A stretch of DNA of 64,000 bases, from positions 248,001 to 312,000 of the forward strand of contig NZ_AP022583.1 in the NCBI RefSeq assembly GCF_010731635.1. The letters run 5' to 3'. Position 1 is the stretch's first letter; every line of letters begins with the position of its first letter. Position numbers and translations under genes: made by a program. Below the pieces are notes generated by a model. The model did no database searches, was not told the origin of the DNA, and saw nothing but the letters and a program-made list of their open reading frames with translations. Positions 21,970 through 32,085 of the stretch are shown here, piece after piece. The DNA is from Mycobacterium noviomagense (lineage in GTDB: Bacteria > Actinomycetota > Actinomycetes > Mycobacteriales > Mycobacteriaceae).

Positions 21970-23061
21970 TCACGCCTCCCTGGCCAATTCGGCCCGCAGC
22001 TGCTGACGTTGAGCTTCCAGAGCCGGCGTGGTTTCCGCGTATACCGTGGTGAACACTTCGTCGACGTCGACATCGGGTGCCGCGAACACCGCGTCACGAA
22101 GCTCGGATCGCAGCCGCTTGGAGCGTGCGGCGACCCGCTCCTCCAGCCGCTGGGTCCACATGCCCTGGCCTTGCAGATAGGCGCGGTAGCGCGGAATCGG
22201 GTCCAGTGCCGACCAGTACTCGACTTCGTCCTGCGTGCGATAGCGGGTGGGATCGTCGGAGGTGGTGTGCGGGCCGAGCCGGTAGGTCACCGCCTCGATG
22301 AGGGTTGGCCCCTCACCGGCTCTGGCGCGGGCCGCGGCCTCGGCCATCACCGCGTAGCAGGCGAGCACGTCGTTGCCGTCGACCCGGATGCCGGGCATTC
22401 CGTATCCGATTGCCTTGTGCGCGATGGACGGTGCAGCTGTCTGTTTGTCTACCGGCACCGAGATCGCCCACTGGTTGTTCTGTACGTAGAGCACGCAAGG
22501 CGCCGTGAATACGGCGGCGAAGTTCAGCGCTTCGTGCACATCGCCCTCGCTGGTGGCGCCGTCGCCGATGAAGGCCACGGTCACCGAATCCTCGTCGAGC
22601 CGTTGCGCGGCCATCGCCGCGCCCACGGCATGCAAGGCGTGTGTGCCGACCGGAACCGATATGGGGGCGCAGCACTTTTTGGTGAATTCCAGCCCGCCGT
22701 GCCAAGTTCCGCGCCACGCCGCCCCGACGTTGCCGGGCGGGATGCCGCGGACGATGAAGACGCCGAGTTCCCGGTACTGGGGAAACAGCCAGTCGGTTTT
22801 GCGTAGGCAAGCCGCAGCGCCGACCTGCGCGGCTTCCTGCCCGCGACAGGAGGCGAATAGCGCCATTTCTCCTTGGCGCTGTAGGTTGACGAACTCGGTG
22901 TCCAGCTCGCGGGTGACCACCATGGTCTCGTAGAGCCAGCACAGTGTCTCGGCCGGAAGCTCGCGGCTATAACGGTCTTCTGCCGTGGGTGTGCCATCCG
23001 GACCGACAAGTTGCACCGGTTGGAGTTCGACAGTCATCGGCGTCTGAGAAAGCTCAGCCAT
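21970..23061 (-). CDS. bkdA: Branched-chain keto-acid dehydrogenase E1 alpha subunit
   Basis: This 363-residue E1 alpha subunit has the thiamine-diphosphate motif GDGATSEGD...QNN (from about residue 163) and the phosphorylation-loop-like segment YRLGPHTTSDDPTRYR. It decarboxylates branched-chain keto acids and passes the acyl group to BkdC. The start is the ATG at 23061 (MAELSQTP), with GGAGG 4-5 nt upstream; the in-frame GTG five codons earlier overlaps that ribosome site. It corresponds to Rv2497c. It follows the citE-type gene by 48 nt in the same direction. Confidence 0.95.
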   Translation of the reverse strand: MAELSQTPMTVELQPVQLVGPDGTPTAEDRYSRELPAETLCWLYETMVVTRELDTEFVNLQRQGEMALFASCRGQEAAQVGAAACLRKTDWLFPQYRELGVFIVRGIPPGNVGAAWRGTWHGGLEFTKKCCAPISVPVGTHALHAVGAAMAAQRLDEDSVTVAFIGDGATSEGDVHEALNFAAVFTAPCVLYVQNNQWAISVPVDKQTAAPSIAHKAIGYGMPGIRVDGNDVLACYAVMAEAAARARAGEGPTLIEAVTYRLGPHTTSDDPTRYRTQDEVEYWSALDPIPRYRAYLQGQGMWTQRLEERVAARSKRLRSELRDAVFAAPDVDVDEVFTTVYAETTPALEAQRQQLRAELAREA

Positions 23062-23109
23062 ACCGCCTCCAACCACGCCTGCGCGGTGTGCGGCCGGTTA
23101 AGCGACGTG

Positions 23110-23928
23110 CTACGAGCCGGTGTCAGCCGCCAGCTGCACGATCCGCTCGGCTCGCCGCAGCACTGGCGCATCTACCATTATGCCTTCAAATGCGAACACA
23201 CCGCGCTGATCGGCGGCTGCGGCCAGCACGTGTCGCGCCCACTGCACCTGCTCGGGTGCGGGTGCATAGCCGGCCCGGATCACCGGCAGCTGGCTGGGGT
23301 GGATCGCCACTTTGGCGTCGAACCCGACCGCGACGGCGTCGTCGACCTCGGCGCGCAGCCCGTCGAGGTCCTTGATGTCGAGATAGACGGCGTCCAATGC
23401 CAGACGCCCGTGCGCCTTGGCCGCCAGCAGCGACTGGGAACGCACATGGCGGGCCACTTCGCGGTAGGTGCCGTCCGGGTAGCGGTTGGCGGTGCCGCCG
23501 AGCACGGCGAAGAGGTCCTCTGCACCCCACATCACGGCGACGGCGTTGTCCGCACGGACACTTTCGGCGACGTTGAGCGCACCCAGCGGCGACTCGACCA
23601 GAACCACCACCTCCAGCGGTGCGAGCGCGGCGACATGGTCTGCGCCTTCGCATTTGGGCAGCATCACGGTGTCGTAGTGGGTGCGCGCCAAGGCGTCGAG
23701 GTCGCGGGCTTGGTCGTCGCTGCCGAACGGGTTGACCCGCACCACAGTGCGTGCGGGGTCCAGCGGAAAGTCGACGAGTGATTTGCGGGCACTGTCCCGA
23801 TGGCCTGCGGCCACACCATCTTCCAGATCAAGGACGACGACATCGGCTGCGGCCGCAGCCTTTTCGTATCTCTCGGGGCGGTCGGCCGGGCAGAACAGCC
23901 ACGCCGGGCCCGGGTTGTGCAAGCCCAT
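23110..23928 (-). CDS. citE: CitE-family lyase (citramalyl-CoA / hydroxymethylglutaryl-CoA lyase type)
   Basis: This 272-residue HpcH/HpaI-fold enzyme has the CitE hallmarks VVLDLEDGVA (metal-binding acidic residues), VRVNPFGS, VVLVESPLGALN and GAEDLFAVLGG, plus AIHPSQL near the end. Its position next to fadE19-accA1-accD1 and its match to Rv2498c indicate the lyase that cleaves HMG-CoA to acetyl-CoA and acetoacetate, and citramalyl-CoA to acetyl-CoA and pyruvate, linking leucine breakdown and itaconate disposal. That activity is known for Rv2498c and inferred here. The ATG at 23928 overlaps the previous stop by 1 nt (TGATG). It is not a citrate-lyase subunit; no citD/citF is nearby. Confidence 0.92.
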   Translation of the reverse strand: MGLHNPGPAWLFCPADRPERYEKAAAAADVVVLDLEDGVAAGHRDSARKSLVDFPLDPARTVVRVNPFGSDDQARDLDALARTHYDTVMLPKCEGADHVAALAPLEVVVLVESPLGALNVAESVRADNAVAVMWGAEDLFAVLGGTANRYPDGTYREVARHVRSQSLLAAKAHGRLALDAVYLDIKDLDGLRAEVDDAVAVGFDAKVAIHPSQLPVIRAGYAPAPEQVQWARHVLAAAADQRGVFAFEGIMVDAPVLRRAERIVQLAADTGS

Positions 23929-24422
23929 CAGTCGACGGCCTCGGCCGGGCGCATCCGTACCAGCGTCTTGCGGGTGGCGGTGGCCACGACGTCGCCGTGC
24001 TGGTTGCGCCCGGTATGCGCGAACGTCACGATCCCCTCTCCCGGCCGGCTCTTGGATTCGCGTTTCTCGGTGATCACGGTCTCGGCGTAAAGCGTGTCGC
24101 CGTGAAACAGAGGCTTGGGGAACGCGATTTCGGAGAACCCGAGGTTGGCGACAATCGTGCCCTGGGTCAGTTGCGCCACCGATAAGCCCACCAGCGTCGA
24201 CAGGGTGAACATCGAATTGACCAACCGTTGGTGAAACGGCGGCAGCGCATCAGAAAACGCGGCATCCAGGTGCAGCGCTTGGGTGTTCATGGTCAGCGTG
24301 GTGAACAAGACATTGTCGGCCTCGGTGATCGTTCGGCCGGGGCGGTGCAGATAACGCACGCCGGTTTCGAATTCTTCGAACCACAGCCCGCGCTGGACAA
24401 TTGCGCGCTCCTCAGTCGTCAC
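23928..24422 (-). CDS. MaoC-type hydratase (itaconyl-CoA hydratase-like)
   Basis: This 164-residue hot-dog-fold protein reads LHLDAAFSDALPPFHQRLVNSMFTLSTLVGLS around the hydratase motif and ends with a conserved strand pair (TFAHTGRNQHGDVVATATRKTLV). The homologue Rv2499c works with the CitE-type lyase in the itaconate route (itaconyl-CoA to citramalyl-CoA), and could also serve the methylglutaconyl-CoA step of leucine breakdown (inference). The GTG start at 24422 overlaps the fadE19 stop by 4 nt (GTGA), and its own stop overlaps the next ATG, so it is the middle of a translationally coupled trio. Confidence 0.9.
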   Translation of the reverse strand: MTTEERAIVQRGLWFEEFETGVRYLHRPGRTITEADNVLFTTLTMNTQALHLDAAFSDALPPFHQRLVNSMFTLSTLVGLSVAQLTQGTIVANLGFSEIAFPKPLFHGDTLYAETVITEKRESKSRPGEGIVTFAHTGRNQHGDVVATATRKTLVRMRPAEAVD

Positions 24423-25579
24423 AGACCCACCTCTCGTGCGATCAGCATCAACTGCACTTCGCTTGTGCCCTCACCGATCTCCAGGATCTTGCTGTCCCGG
24501 TAGTGGCGGGCGACAGGAAACTCGTTGACGAACCCGTAGCCGCCGTGAATTTGCGTGGCGTCACGGGCGTTGTCCATCGCCGCCTCACTTGCCACCAGCT
24601 TGGCGATCGCCGCCTGCTTCTTGAACGGCTTACCGGCCAGCATCAACGCCGCCGCGTCGTAGTAGGCGGTCCGAGCGGTGTGAGCGCGGGCCTCCATCCG
24701 GGCGATGGTGAACTCGATGTGCTGATATCGGGCGATCGGTTGACCGAACGCCTCCCGTTGGCGCGCATACTTGACGCTTTCGTCCACGCAACCCTGTGCC
24801 GCGCCGGTGGACAACGCGGCGATCGCTATCCGCCCCTCGTCAAGGATGCGCAGGAAGTTGGCATATCCACGGCCACGTTCGCCCAGCAGGTTTTCCTCGG
24901 GCACCCGGACGTCTTCGAACGTCAGCGGATGGGTATCAGAGGCGCGCCAGCCCACTTTGTCGTAGGCCGGCTCGACGGTAAACCCAGGCGTGGGTACCGG
25001 AACCAGGATCGACGAAATCTCTTTCCTGCCATCCAGTTCACCGGTGACTGCCGTGACCGTGACCAGTTTGGTGATGTCGGTGCCGGAGTTGGTGATGAAC
25101 TGCTTGGACCCGTTGATAACCCAGTGCCCGTCGTCGAGACGTGCGGTGGTCTTGGTGGCGCCAGCGTCGCTGCCGCCGCCGGGTTCGGTCAATCCGAAAG
25201 CACCCAGGGCCCGAGCACTGGTCAACTGCGGCAACCATTCTCGCTTTTGCGCCTCGGTGCCGAACCGGTAGACCGGCATCGCGCCCAGCGACACACCGGC
25301 CTCCAGTGTGATGGCCACGCTTTGGTCGACCTTGCCGAGTTCCTCCAGTGCCAGACACAAAGCGAAGTAGTCGCCACCCATTCCGCCCCACTCCTCCGGG
25401 AACGGAAGACCGAAAAGGCCCATTTCGGCCATCCCGGCCACTACTTCGTAGGGAAAGGAATGTTCGGCGTCGTGGCGAGCGGCGACCGGTGCGACCACGC
25501 TCTGCGCGAAATCCCGAACCGTCTTGGCCAATTGCTGGTATTCGTCGGGAAGCGTCCCGCTTGCAATGAAGTCAGGCAT
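24419..25579 (-). CDS. fadE19: Acyl-CoA dehydrogenase FadE19 (isovaleryl-CoA dehydrogenase-like)
   Basis: This 386-residue FAD-dependent acyl-CoA dehydrogenase has the FAD/substrate segment [17 protein letters not shown] (about 127-143), the FAD-contact motif [20 protein letters not shown] and the catalytic Glu in IGEGTSEVQ near the C-terminus. In context it should oxidise the product of the Bkd complex (isovaleryl-CoA or related branched acyl-CoA) to the enoyl-CoA that AccA1/AccD1 carboxylates. The ATG at 25579 overlaps the accA1 stop by 8 nt. It corresponds to Rv2500c. Confidence 0.94.
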   Translation of the reverse strand: MPDFIASGTLPDEYQQLAKTVRDFAQSVVAPVAARHDAEHSFPYEVVAGMAEMGLFGLPFPEEWGGMGGDYFALCLALEELGKVDQSVAITLEAGVSLGAMPVYRFGTEAQKREWLPQLTSARALGAFGLTEPGGGSDAGATKTTARLDDGHWVINGSKQFITNSGTDITKLVTVTAVTGELDGRKEISSILVPVPTPGFTVEPAYDKVGWRASDTHPLTFEDVRVPEENLLGERGRGYANFLRILDEGRIAIAALSTGAAQGCVDESVKYARQREAFGQPIARYQHIEFTIARMEARAHTARTAYYDAAALMLAGKPFKKQAAIAKLVASEAAMDNARDATQIHGGYGFVNEFPVARHYRDSKILEIGEGTSEVQLMLIAREVGL

Positions 25580-27569
25580 CAGCTTGCCCTTGGCCTTTCG
25601 TATTCGCAGTGATTCGGGCCAACGGCTGGCCCACCTTGACCTGGTCGCCGACGCCGACCAGCAGGTCGACCACCCCGTCGACCGGGGACGCCAGTGCGTG
25701 CTCCATTTTCATCGCCTCGACCGTGACAACAACGGTGCCCGCCGCCACGTCCGCCTTGTCCTCGACGCTCACCGCGACAACCGTTCCGGGCATCGGGCTG
25801 GTCAATTCGGCGTCGCCGCTGTGCTCGTCGTCCGGGCGCACCGGCGCTTCCTGTACCTCCTCTACCACGGCGGTGATGCCGCCGCCGTGCAACCAGATGC
25901 GGTGATCCGACGCAGCGACGGTGTATTCGGTACGGACTCCGTCCAAGGTGATCGTAAATCGCTGGCCGTCGAGATGTGCTTGCAGCGAATGGGTTTCACC
26001 ATCCTCGACGCGGGCTTGGGCGGCCGTTGGGATCCCCGTCAGATGCACGTGGTCGGTGCGGTCAGCGGCTCGCAGCCGAATGCTGACCGGCGCGTGGGCG
26101 CCGACTCGCCACCCCGACGGGATCTCCCACAGGTCCGCGCCGGGATCGGGCCAGAGCCGCAGCCATCGGTAGGCCGCCGCGGCGATGAGGTGTTCGTCGG
26201 CAGGCGGCGCCGCAACAAAATCGCCGACCCGCCGATCCAGCAGCCCGGTGTCGAGCCGACCGGCGGCGACGTCGGCATCGGCCAGCAGAAATCGGAGAAA
26301 CTCCACGTTGGTTACGACGCCGAGCACGGCGGTGTCCTCCAGCGCACGGTCGAGCGCCCGCAGCGCAGAGGGCCGGTCGGCGGCATGCGTGATCACTTTG
26401 GCCAGCATCGGGTCATATGCGCTGCCCACCGTCATCCCGGCCGAAAGCCCCGAATCTATCCTGACCCCAGGGCCTTTGGGCTCGACTAATCCGAGCACGT
26501 CGCCGCCAGTAGGCAGGAAACCCTGGGCGGGATCCTCGGCGTAGATCCGCGCTTCGACCGCGTGGCCCTCCAGTGTGATGTCGGACTGGCTCGCGGTGAG
26601 CTTCTCGCCTGCGGCAATTCGGATCTGCCATTCGACCAGGTCCCATCCGGTGACCATTTCGGTGACCGGGTGCTCGACCTGCAGTCGGGTGTTCATCTCC
26701 ATGAAGAAGAATTCCTCCGGCCGATCGGCCGAGACGATGAACTCCACGGTGCCCGCGCCCGTGTAGTCCACGCTGCGTGCGGTGTCGCAGCCGGCGGCGC
26801 CGATGCGTGCCCGGGTTGCGGCGTCGAGCAGTGGAGAGGGTGCCTCTTCGATCACCTTCTGGTGGCGTCGCTGCAGGCTGCATTCTCGTTCGCCGAGATG
26901 CACCACGTTGCCGTAGGTGTCGGCGAGCACTTGGACTTCGATATGCCTGGGGCGCAGCACGAACCGCTCGAGAAACAAGGTGTCGTCACCGAAGGCGGCG
27001 GCCGACTCTCGGCGAGCACCCGCCAGCGCGGCGGGTAAGTCGGCGGCTCGTTCCACCAGGCGCATCCCCTTGCCGCCCCCGCCTGCGGACGGCTTGACCA
27101 GCACCGGGTAGCCGATTTCGTCAGCGGCAGCGATCAATTCGGCATCGGTGAGCCCAGGCCGGGCGATGCCCGGCACCACCGGGACACCGAACGCCGACAC
27201 GGTGGCCTTAGCCGCGATCTTGTCGCCCATGGTCTGCAGCGCGGCGACCGGCGGCCCGATGAACGTCACACCCGCAGAAGCCAAGGCCGCCGCGAAATCG
27301 GCGTTCTCGGAGAGAAACCCGTATCCCGGGTGTACCGCCTGTGCGCCGGTGCGCAGCGCCGCATCGACGATCGCGTCGACGTTGAGGTAGCTTTCCCGGG
27401 CTGGGGCTGGGCCGATGCGCACCGCGACGTCGGCTTCGGTGACGTGGCGTGCGGCGGCGTCGGCGTCACTGTAAACCGCCACCGAGCGGATACCCATGGC
27501 CTTGAGCGTGCGGATCACCCGAACCGCGATCTCACCGCGGTTGGCGACCAGAACCGTATCGAAGCCCAT
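25572..27569 (-). CDS. accA1: Acyl-CoA carboxylase alpha chain (biotin carboxylase plus biotin carrier), methylcrotonyl-CoA type
   Basis: This 665-residue alpha chain has a biotin carboxylase domain (residues about 1-445; [10 protein letters not shown] at the N-terminus, glycine-rich ATP loop [26 protein letters not shown]), a linker, and a C-terminal biotinyl domain with AMKMEH (Lys about 620). With AccD1 it carboxylates 3-methylcrotonyl-CoA in leucine catabolism. The start is the ATG at 27569 (MGFDTVLV), 5 nt after the accD1 stop; the frame stays open upstream inside accD1 but there the sequence is a shadow. It corresponds to Rv2501c. Confidence 0.95.
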   Translation of the reverse strand: MGFDTVLVANRGEIAVRVIRTLKAMGIRSVAVYSDADAAARHVTEADVAVRIGPAPARESYLNVDAIVDAALRTGAQAVHPGYGFLSENADFAAALASAGVTFIGPPVAALQTMGDKIAAKATVSAFGVPVVPGIARPGLTDAELIAAADEIGYPVLVKPSAGGGGKGMRLVERAADLPAALAGARRESAAAFGDDTLFLERFVLRPRHIEVQVLADTYGNVVHLGERECSLQRRHQKVIEEAPSPLLDAATRARIGAAGCDTARSVDYTGAGTVEFIVSADRPEEFFFMEMNTRLQVEHPVTEMVTGWDLVEWQIRIAAGEKLTASQSDITLEGHAVEARIYAEDPAQGFLPTGGDVLGLVEPKGPGVRIDSGLSAGMTVGSAYDPMLAKVITHAADRPSALRALDRALEDTAVLGVVTNVEFLRFLLADADVAAGRLDTGLLDRRVGDFVAAPPADEHLIAAAAYRWLRLWPDPGADLWEIPSGWRVGAHAPVSIRLRAADRTDHVHLTGIPTAAQARVEDGETHSLQAHLDGQRFTITLDGVRTEYTVAASDHRIWLHGGGITAVVEEVQEAPVRPDDEHSGDAELTSPMPGTVVAVSVEDKADVAAGTVVVTVEAMKMEHALASPVDGVVDLLVGVGDQVKVGQPLARITANTKGQGQADA

Positions 27570-27574
27570 CACTC

Positions 27575-29149
27575 TCACATCCGGAACACGCCGTAGGAGA
27601 CCGGTTCGACAGGGGCATTTGCTGCGACCGAAAGCGCAAGCCCCACAACCATTCTGGTATCTGCAGGGTCGATGACGCCGTCGTCCCACAGCCGTGCTGT
27701 CGAATAGTAGGGGTTGCCTTGGTGTTCGTATTGCGCGCGGATGGGCGCCTTGAACTCCTCCTGCTCCTGCTCCGACCATGGCGTACCGGCGCTTTCCAGC
27801 GCCTCGGCGCGGACAGTTGCCAGCACTGATGCGGCTTGTTCCCCGCCCATGACCGAAATCCGAGCGTTGGGCCACATCCACAAAAACCGGGGCGAATACG
27901 CCCGCCCGCACATCGAGTAGTTCCCGGCGCCATAGGATCCGCCGATCACCACGGTCAACTTCGGCACCCGCGCACACGCCACGGCGGTCACCATTTTCGC
28001 GCCGTGCTTGGCGATCCCGCCGGCCTCGTAGTCGCGGCCCACCATGAAGCCGGAGATGTTCTGCAGGAATAGCAGCGGCACCATCCGCTTGTCGCACAGC
28101 TCAATGAAATGCGCTCCCTTGAGCGCTGATTCAGAGAACAGGACACCGTTGTTCGCAATGATGCCGACCGGATGGCCGTGGATGCGCGCGAATCCGGTGA
28201 CCAGGGTACTGCCGTAGTCGGCCTTAAATTCGCTGAATTCGCCGCCGTCAACGATTCGGGTGACGACCTCGTGTACGTCGTAGGGAATCCGTGGGTCTAC
28301 CGGAACCACGTCGTAGAGCTCGGCCTGGTCGGCGATCGGGTCGACGGTCGACAGCACATCCCATGGCCGCGGCTCGCGGGGGCCGAGTGTGGACGCGATC
28401 CGTCGTACGATGCGCAACGCATCACGGTCGTCGTGCGCGAGATGGTCTGTGACACCGGAGGTTTTGGAGTGCAGGTCTCCCCCGCCCAGCTCCTCCGCGC
28501 TGACCACTTCGCCGGTGGCGGCTTTCACCAGCGGAGGACCGCCAAGAAAGATGGTGCCCTGGTGGCGGACGATCACGGCCTCGTCGCTCATTGCCGGCAC
28601 GTAGGCTCCGCCGGCGGTGCATGACCCGAGCACAGCGGCGATCTGCGGAATGCCCTCAGCGCTGAGCTTGGCCTGGTTGTAGAAGATGCGGCCGAAATGC
28701 TCCCGGTCGGGAAATACCTCGTCTTGGCGCGGCAGGAACGCGCCGCCGGAGTCGACGAGGTAGATGCAGGGCAACCGGTTCTGCCCGGCGATCTCTTGGG
28801 CCCGCAGGTGCTTTTTGACGGTGATCGGGTAGTAGGTGCCGCCTTTGACCGTGGCGTCGTTGGCCACGATCATGCATTCGCGTCCCGATACTCTGCCGAT
28901 GCCGGTGATGATCCCCGCACCGGGGCACTCGTCGTCGTACATCCCGTCGGCGGCCAGCGGCGCCACTTCCAGGAAGGGGCTGCCAGGATCGAGCAGGCCG
29001 TCGACCCGGTCGCGGGGCAACAGTTTGCCCCGGCCGACATGACGAGCGCGAGCACGTTCCGGCCCTCCTCGGGCGGCCGCCGCCAGCTTCCCGCGCAGCT
29101 GCGCCACCAACGCGCGGTGCGGGTCGCGGTTTGCCGCCGGTGAAGTCAT
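27575..29149 (-). CDS. accD1: Acyl-CoA carboxylase beta chain, methylcrotonyl-CoA carboxyltransferase
   Basis: This 524-residue carboxyltransferase subunit of the crotonase superfamily has [35 protein letters not shown] and the C-terminal oxyanion motif [26 protein letters not shown]. It transfers CO2 from biotin on AccA1 to methylcrotonyl-CoA. It is the first gene of the catabolic operon that runs through accA1, fadE19, maoC, citE and bkdABC. AGGA lies immediately before the ATG at 29149, so spacing is short. In H37Rv scoB, scoA and fadD35 separate accD1 from the regulator; here they are absent and the operator lies directly upstream. It corresponds to Rv2502c. Confidence 0.95.
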   Translation of the reverse strand: MTSPAANRDPHRALVAQLRGKLAAAARGGPERARARHVGRGKLLPRDRVDGLLDPGSPFLEVAPLAADGMYDDECPGAGIITGIGRVSGRECMIVANDATVKGGTYYPITVKKHLRAQEIAGQNRLPCIYLVDSGGAFLPRQDEVFPDREHFGRIFYNQAKLSAEGIPQIAAVLGSCTAGGAYVPAMSDEAVIVRHQGTIFLGGPPLVKAATGEVVSAEELGGGDLHSKTSGVTDHLAHDDRDALRIVRRIASTLGPREPRPWDVLSTVDPIADQAELYDVVPVDPRIPYDVHEVVTRIVDGGEFSEFKADYGSTLVTGFARIHGHPVGIIANNGVLFSESALKGAHFIELCDKRMVPLLFLQNISGFMVGRDYEAGGIAKHGAKMVTAVACARVPKLTVVIGGSYGAGNYSMCGRAYSPRFLWMWPNARISVMGGEQAASVLATVRAEALESAGTPWSEQEQEEFKAPIRAQYEHQGNPYYSTARLWDDGVIDPADTRMVVGLALSVAANAPVEPVSYGVFRM

Positions 29150-29163
29150 TTCCTGCCAATCGG

Positions 29164-29206
29164 GGTTAATGACGACTAACTCGTGCTATGTTAGTGACGA
29201 TTAACC
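29164..29206. promoter_or_regulatory. Two-site operator for the divergent TetR repressor (BkaR-type)
   Basis: Two near-identical 14-mers, TTAATGACGACTAA (29166-29179) and TTAGTGACGATTAA (29191-29204), fit TTARTGACGAYTAA, itself an imperfect palindrome. Their centres are 25 bp apart, and the flanks GGTTAAT and ATTAACC form a larger dyad. The site lies 17 nt upstream of accD1 and 28 nt upstream of the tetR start, so one repressor can silence both directions. It is AT-rich compared with its surroundings. Confidence 0.85.
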
Positions 29207-29234
29207 GAAGTGTCCAGACTCGATGGAGGCGGCC

Positions 29235-29876
29235 ATGGCAGCATCGGCCTCCGCCGGCCACAGCGAGGCCCCTAATCGTCGCAGTCAGCTCAAATCCGAC
29301 CGGCGTTCGCAGCTGCTGGCTGCCGCGGAACGGCTGTTCGCCGAGCGCGGCTTCCTGGCGGTGCGCCTAGAGGACATCGGCGCCGCCGCGGGAGTCAGCG
29401 GTCCGGCGATCTACCGCCACTTCCCCAACAAAGAGTCGCTACTGGTCGAGCTGCTGGTCGGGATCAGCACCGGGCTGCTTGCCGGTGCCCGCGATGTGAC
29501 GTCGCGGCACTCCGATCCGGCTGAGGCGCTCGACAGCCTCATCGACTTTCATCTTGATTTCGCTTTGGGCGAGCCAGATCTCATCCGCATCCAGGACCGT
29601 GACCTCGCGCATCTGCCCGCGGCGGCCGAGCGGCAGGTGCGCCGGGCTCAGCGGCAATACGTCGAAGTCTGGGTGGGAGTGCTGCGTCAGCGAAACCCCG
29701 GACTAGCCGAGGCCGACGCACGGTTGATGGCCCACGCGGTGTTCGGGTTGCTGAACTCCACACCGCACAGCATGAAGGCCCTCAACAATATGCGCGCCAA
29801 GTCGGCGCGGGTGGCACAGGCACGCGCTGTCATGCGGGCGATGACGCTAGCGGCGCTGGGCACCGGCGACCGATAG
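29235..29876 (+). CDS. bkaR: TetR-family repressor of the branched-chain keto-acid operon
   Basis: This 213-residue TetR regulator has an N-terminal helix-turn-helix (LLAAAERLFAERGFLAVRLEDIGAAAGVSGPAIYRHFPNK, split over about 25-65) and a helical ligand-binding/dimerisation domain. It is divergent from accD1 across the two-site operator. The match by position to Rv2506 (BkaR) suggests it represses the leucine/branched-chain acid operon and itself until an acyl-CoA-type ligand binds; the ligand is not evident from sequence. I chose the ATG at 29235, which has GGAGG 5-6 nt upstream; an in-frame ATG at 29223 would overlap that site. Confidence 0.93.
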   Translation: MAASASAGHSEAPNRRSQLKSDRRSQLLAAAERLFAERGFLAVRLEDIGAAAGVSGPAIYRHFPNKESLLVELLVGISTGLLAGARDVTSRHSDPAEALDSLIDFHLDFALGEPDLIRIQDRDLAHLPAAAERQVRRAQRQYVEVWVGVLRQRNPGLAEADARLMAHAVFGLLNSTPHSMKALNNMRAKSARVAQARAVMRAMTLAALGTGDR

Positions 29877-29955
29877 CGCCGGGCGGCACGACGTTGCACA
29901 GCAGGTCAGCACTCGCTGTTGGGGCTGCAGGTAACCTGCAAACCATGAGGTGGGC

Positions 29956-30711
29956 ATGACCGATCAACGGCGACCGAGGTGGTATCCGCATCAGGCTCGC
30001 CAAGAGTCCGAGCCAACCCAGCGACTGCATAACCCCTATCCGGCCAACCAGGCAGGCGCGAACCAGCCGCCCTATGCGCCCGGATACGGGCCGGCCCGCG
30101 GTCCGAACCTGACCGAGTCCCATCCGACCGAGCGTTTGCCGCAGTACTGGCTGCAGGGCCAACCGCCCGAAACCGACGGGCTACCTCCCGGCGAAGGCCC
30201 GCCGCCGGAGCAGCCGAAATCGCCGCGCTGGCTCTGGATCGTCGCCGGCGCGGCGGTGCTACTGGTCCTCGCGCTGGTGATCGCCCTGGTTATTGCCAAC
30301 GGCTCGGCAAAGAACCAGACCGTGGTGGCGCCGCTGCCGGCGATGCCGCGATCCAGCACTCCGGCGTCCAAGTCGGCGTCATCCGCTACCTCGGCGCCGT
30401 CGAGCACCACGTCGCCGACGAGCACGTCCGGCGCGACAACCAGCGCCGCCGCGGCACAGACGGTTGTCTACAGCGTCACCGGTCAGGGACATGCGATCAG
30501 CATCACCTACGTCGACGACGGCGGCGTCAGGCAGACCGAGTTCAACGTGGTGCTGCCTTGGACCAAGCAAGTCAGCCTGTCGACCCAAGACACGGCCAGC
30601 GTGACGATCGTCAACATTGGCCACGACGTCACCTGCTCGGTCACGGTCGGCGGAGCCCAGGTTCAGCAGCGCACGGGCGTCGGTTTGACAGTCTGCAACG
30701 CTGCCGGGTAA
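29956..30711 (+). CDS. Proline-rich single-pass membrane protein with MmpS-like extracytoplasmic domain
   Basis: This 251-residue protein has a disordered cytoplasmic N-terminus rich in Pro, Gln and Tyr (about 1-90), one transmembrane helix (LWIVAGAAVLLVLALVIALVIAN, split about 93-116), a Ser/Thr/Ala linker, and a C-terminal beta domain (VVYSVTGQGHAISITYVDDGG ... TCSVTVGG.QV) like that of MmpS proteins, with two cysteines. No MmpL is adjacent. The ATG at 29956 has GAGG 6 nt upstream. The Rv2507 counterpart is described only as a conserved proline-rich membrane protein. It converges on the MFS gene with 14 nt between stops. Confidence 0.85.
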   Translation: MTDQRRPRWYPHQARQESEPTQRLHNPYPANQAGANQPPYAPGYGPARGPNLTESHPTERLPQYWLQGQPPETDGLPPGEGPPPEQPKSPRWLWIVAGAAVLLVLALVIALVIANGSAKNQTVVAPLPAMPRSSTPASKSASSATSAPSSTTSPTSTSGATTSAAAAQTVVYSVTGQGHAISITYVDDGGVRQTEFNVVLPWTKQVSLSTQDTASVTIVNIGHDVTCSVTVGGAQVQQRTGVGLTVCNAAG

Positions 30712-30725
30712 GGCCGGCGGCTTCG

Positions 30726-32042
30726 CTAGGCCTCGCTGCGGCGCGGGGCGCGTACCAGGAGCATGGCCAGCAGCCCAGTGCCGAGCACCACGCACAAGCC
30801 GCCCATACCGGCACGAACAGCGTGGAATGCGTCCACGAAGATCGAAAACAGCCAGGGTGCCAGGAACGACACCGCCCGGCCCGTCATCGTGTACAGCCCG
30901 AAGGCGACACCCTCCTTGCCGTCTCGCGACATCCTCAACAGCAGGGTGCGGGCCGACGACTGCGCCGGTCCGATAAAAAGGCACAGCGACAACCCGCACA
31001 CCCAGAACGCCATCGGTCCGGACAACGTCATCAACGTGAGCCCCATCGTGACGATCGCGGTCAGCGATCCCACGATCACCGGCTTGGAGCCGACCCGGTC
31101 GTCGAAAAGCCCGCCCAGCACCGCTCCACAGGCAGCCACGACGCTGGCGGCGACACCGAACACCAGCACGTTGGCCTGCGAGATGCCGTATACGTTAACT
31201 CCGAGCACGGCGCCGAACGTGAAAACACCTGCCAAACCATCCCGGAACACCGCGCTGGCCAGCAGGAAGTAGACCAAGTTGCGGTCGCGACGCCATTCCA
31301 CGGTGATGTCCGACCACAGCTTGCGATAGCCGCTCAACAACCCTCCTGCCGGGCGAGACACCTCGACGGGCGCGGGCAGTCGGTGGGCGGTGAGCAGCAA
31401 CGGCAGCGCGAACATGGCCAGCCAGCCGGCGGTCAGCAGCATGGCGGCTCGCACGTTCCAACCGTCGTGGGTGGATAGGTGTAGTACGCCGCGCGTGTGG
31501 CCGGAACCGGAGATGAATCCCAGGTACACGATCAATAGCAGGACGACGCTTCCGACATAGCCGGCTGCCCAGCCGAAACCCGATATGCGGCCGAAGGTTT
31601 GCGTGGTCGAGAGTTGGCGCAGCATGGCGTTGTAGGGGACGCTGGCAAGGTCGCCGCATGCCGCTGTCGCCGCGAGCAGCACCAGTCCGGGCAACAAGAA
31701 GCTGGGCTGGGCCCGGATCAAGCTCATCGCGGCCGTGAGGGTGACCGCGATGCCGGTGAGCATGGTCAACGCCAGGCGACGTCGCCGCGGCGCCTCCACC
31801 CACACGCCGATGACGGGTGCCAGGACCGCGATCGTGAATCCGGCCACGGTCAGCGCGCGCCCCAGCCAACTCGCCGGGGAGGTTCCACCGGGCATGCCGT
31901 GGCCGACGCTGCCGGTCAGATAGACCGAGAACACGAACGTCACGACGATCGCGCTGAGACCCGTACCACCGCAGTCCCACAGTGCCCACGCCAGCACCTG
32001 TGATCGCTCGGCTGTGCGCGACGCCGGAGCCGGGCTGCTCAT
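30726..32042 (-). CDS. Major facilitator superfamily transporter, 12 predicted helices
   Basis: This 438-residue polytopic membrane protein has about 12 hydrophobic segments, a central charged loop (VEWRRDRN) and inter-helix motifs typical of MFS (LGGLFDDRVGSKPVIVGS, a D-R-G-type loop between helices). The N-terminus (LAWALWDCGGTGLSAIVVTFVFSVYL) resembles UMF1/Atg22-like and Rv2508c-type proteins. The substrate is unknown; efflux of a small molecule or nutrient uptake are both possible. The ATG is at 32042. Its promoter must lie in or beside the tandem repeat array upstream. Confidence 0.88.
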   Translation of the reverse strand: MSSPAPASRTAERSQVLAWALWDCGGTGLSAIVVTFVFSVYLTGSVGHGMPGGTSPASWLGRALTVAGFTIAVLAPVIGVWVEAPRRRRLALTMLTGIAVTLTAAMSLIRAQPSFLLPGLVLLAATAACGDLASVPYNAMLRQLSTTQTFGRISGFGWAAGYVGSVVLLLIVYLGFISGSGHTRGVLHLSTHDGWNVRAAMLLTAGWLAMFALPLLLTAHRLPAPVEVSRPAGGLLSGYRKLWSDITVEWRRDRNLVYFLLASAVFRDGLAGVFTFGAVLGVNVYGISQANVLVFGVAASVVAACGAVLGGLFDDRVGSKPVIVGSLTAIVTMGLTLMTLSGPMAFWVCGLSLCLFIGPAQSSARTLLLRMSRDGKEGVAFGLYTMTGRAVSFLAPWLFSIFVDAFHAVRAGMGGLCVVLGTGLLAMLLVRAPRRSEA

Positions 32043-32085
32043 GCTCGGACTTTAGCTGTCCAGCGGCCGACCAGGCTTCGGCTCC

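Noticed and set aside
27570..28097. N-terminal extension of accA1
   Set aside because: The frame continues upstream, but that segment lies wholly inside accD1 and is Arg/Gly-rich; the biotin carboxylase N-terminus begins at 27569.
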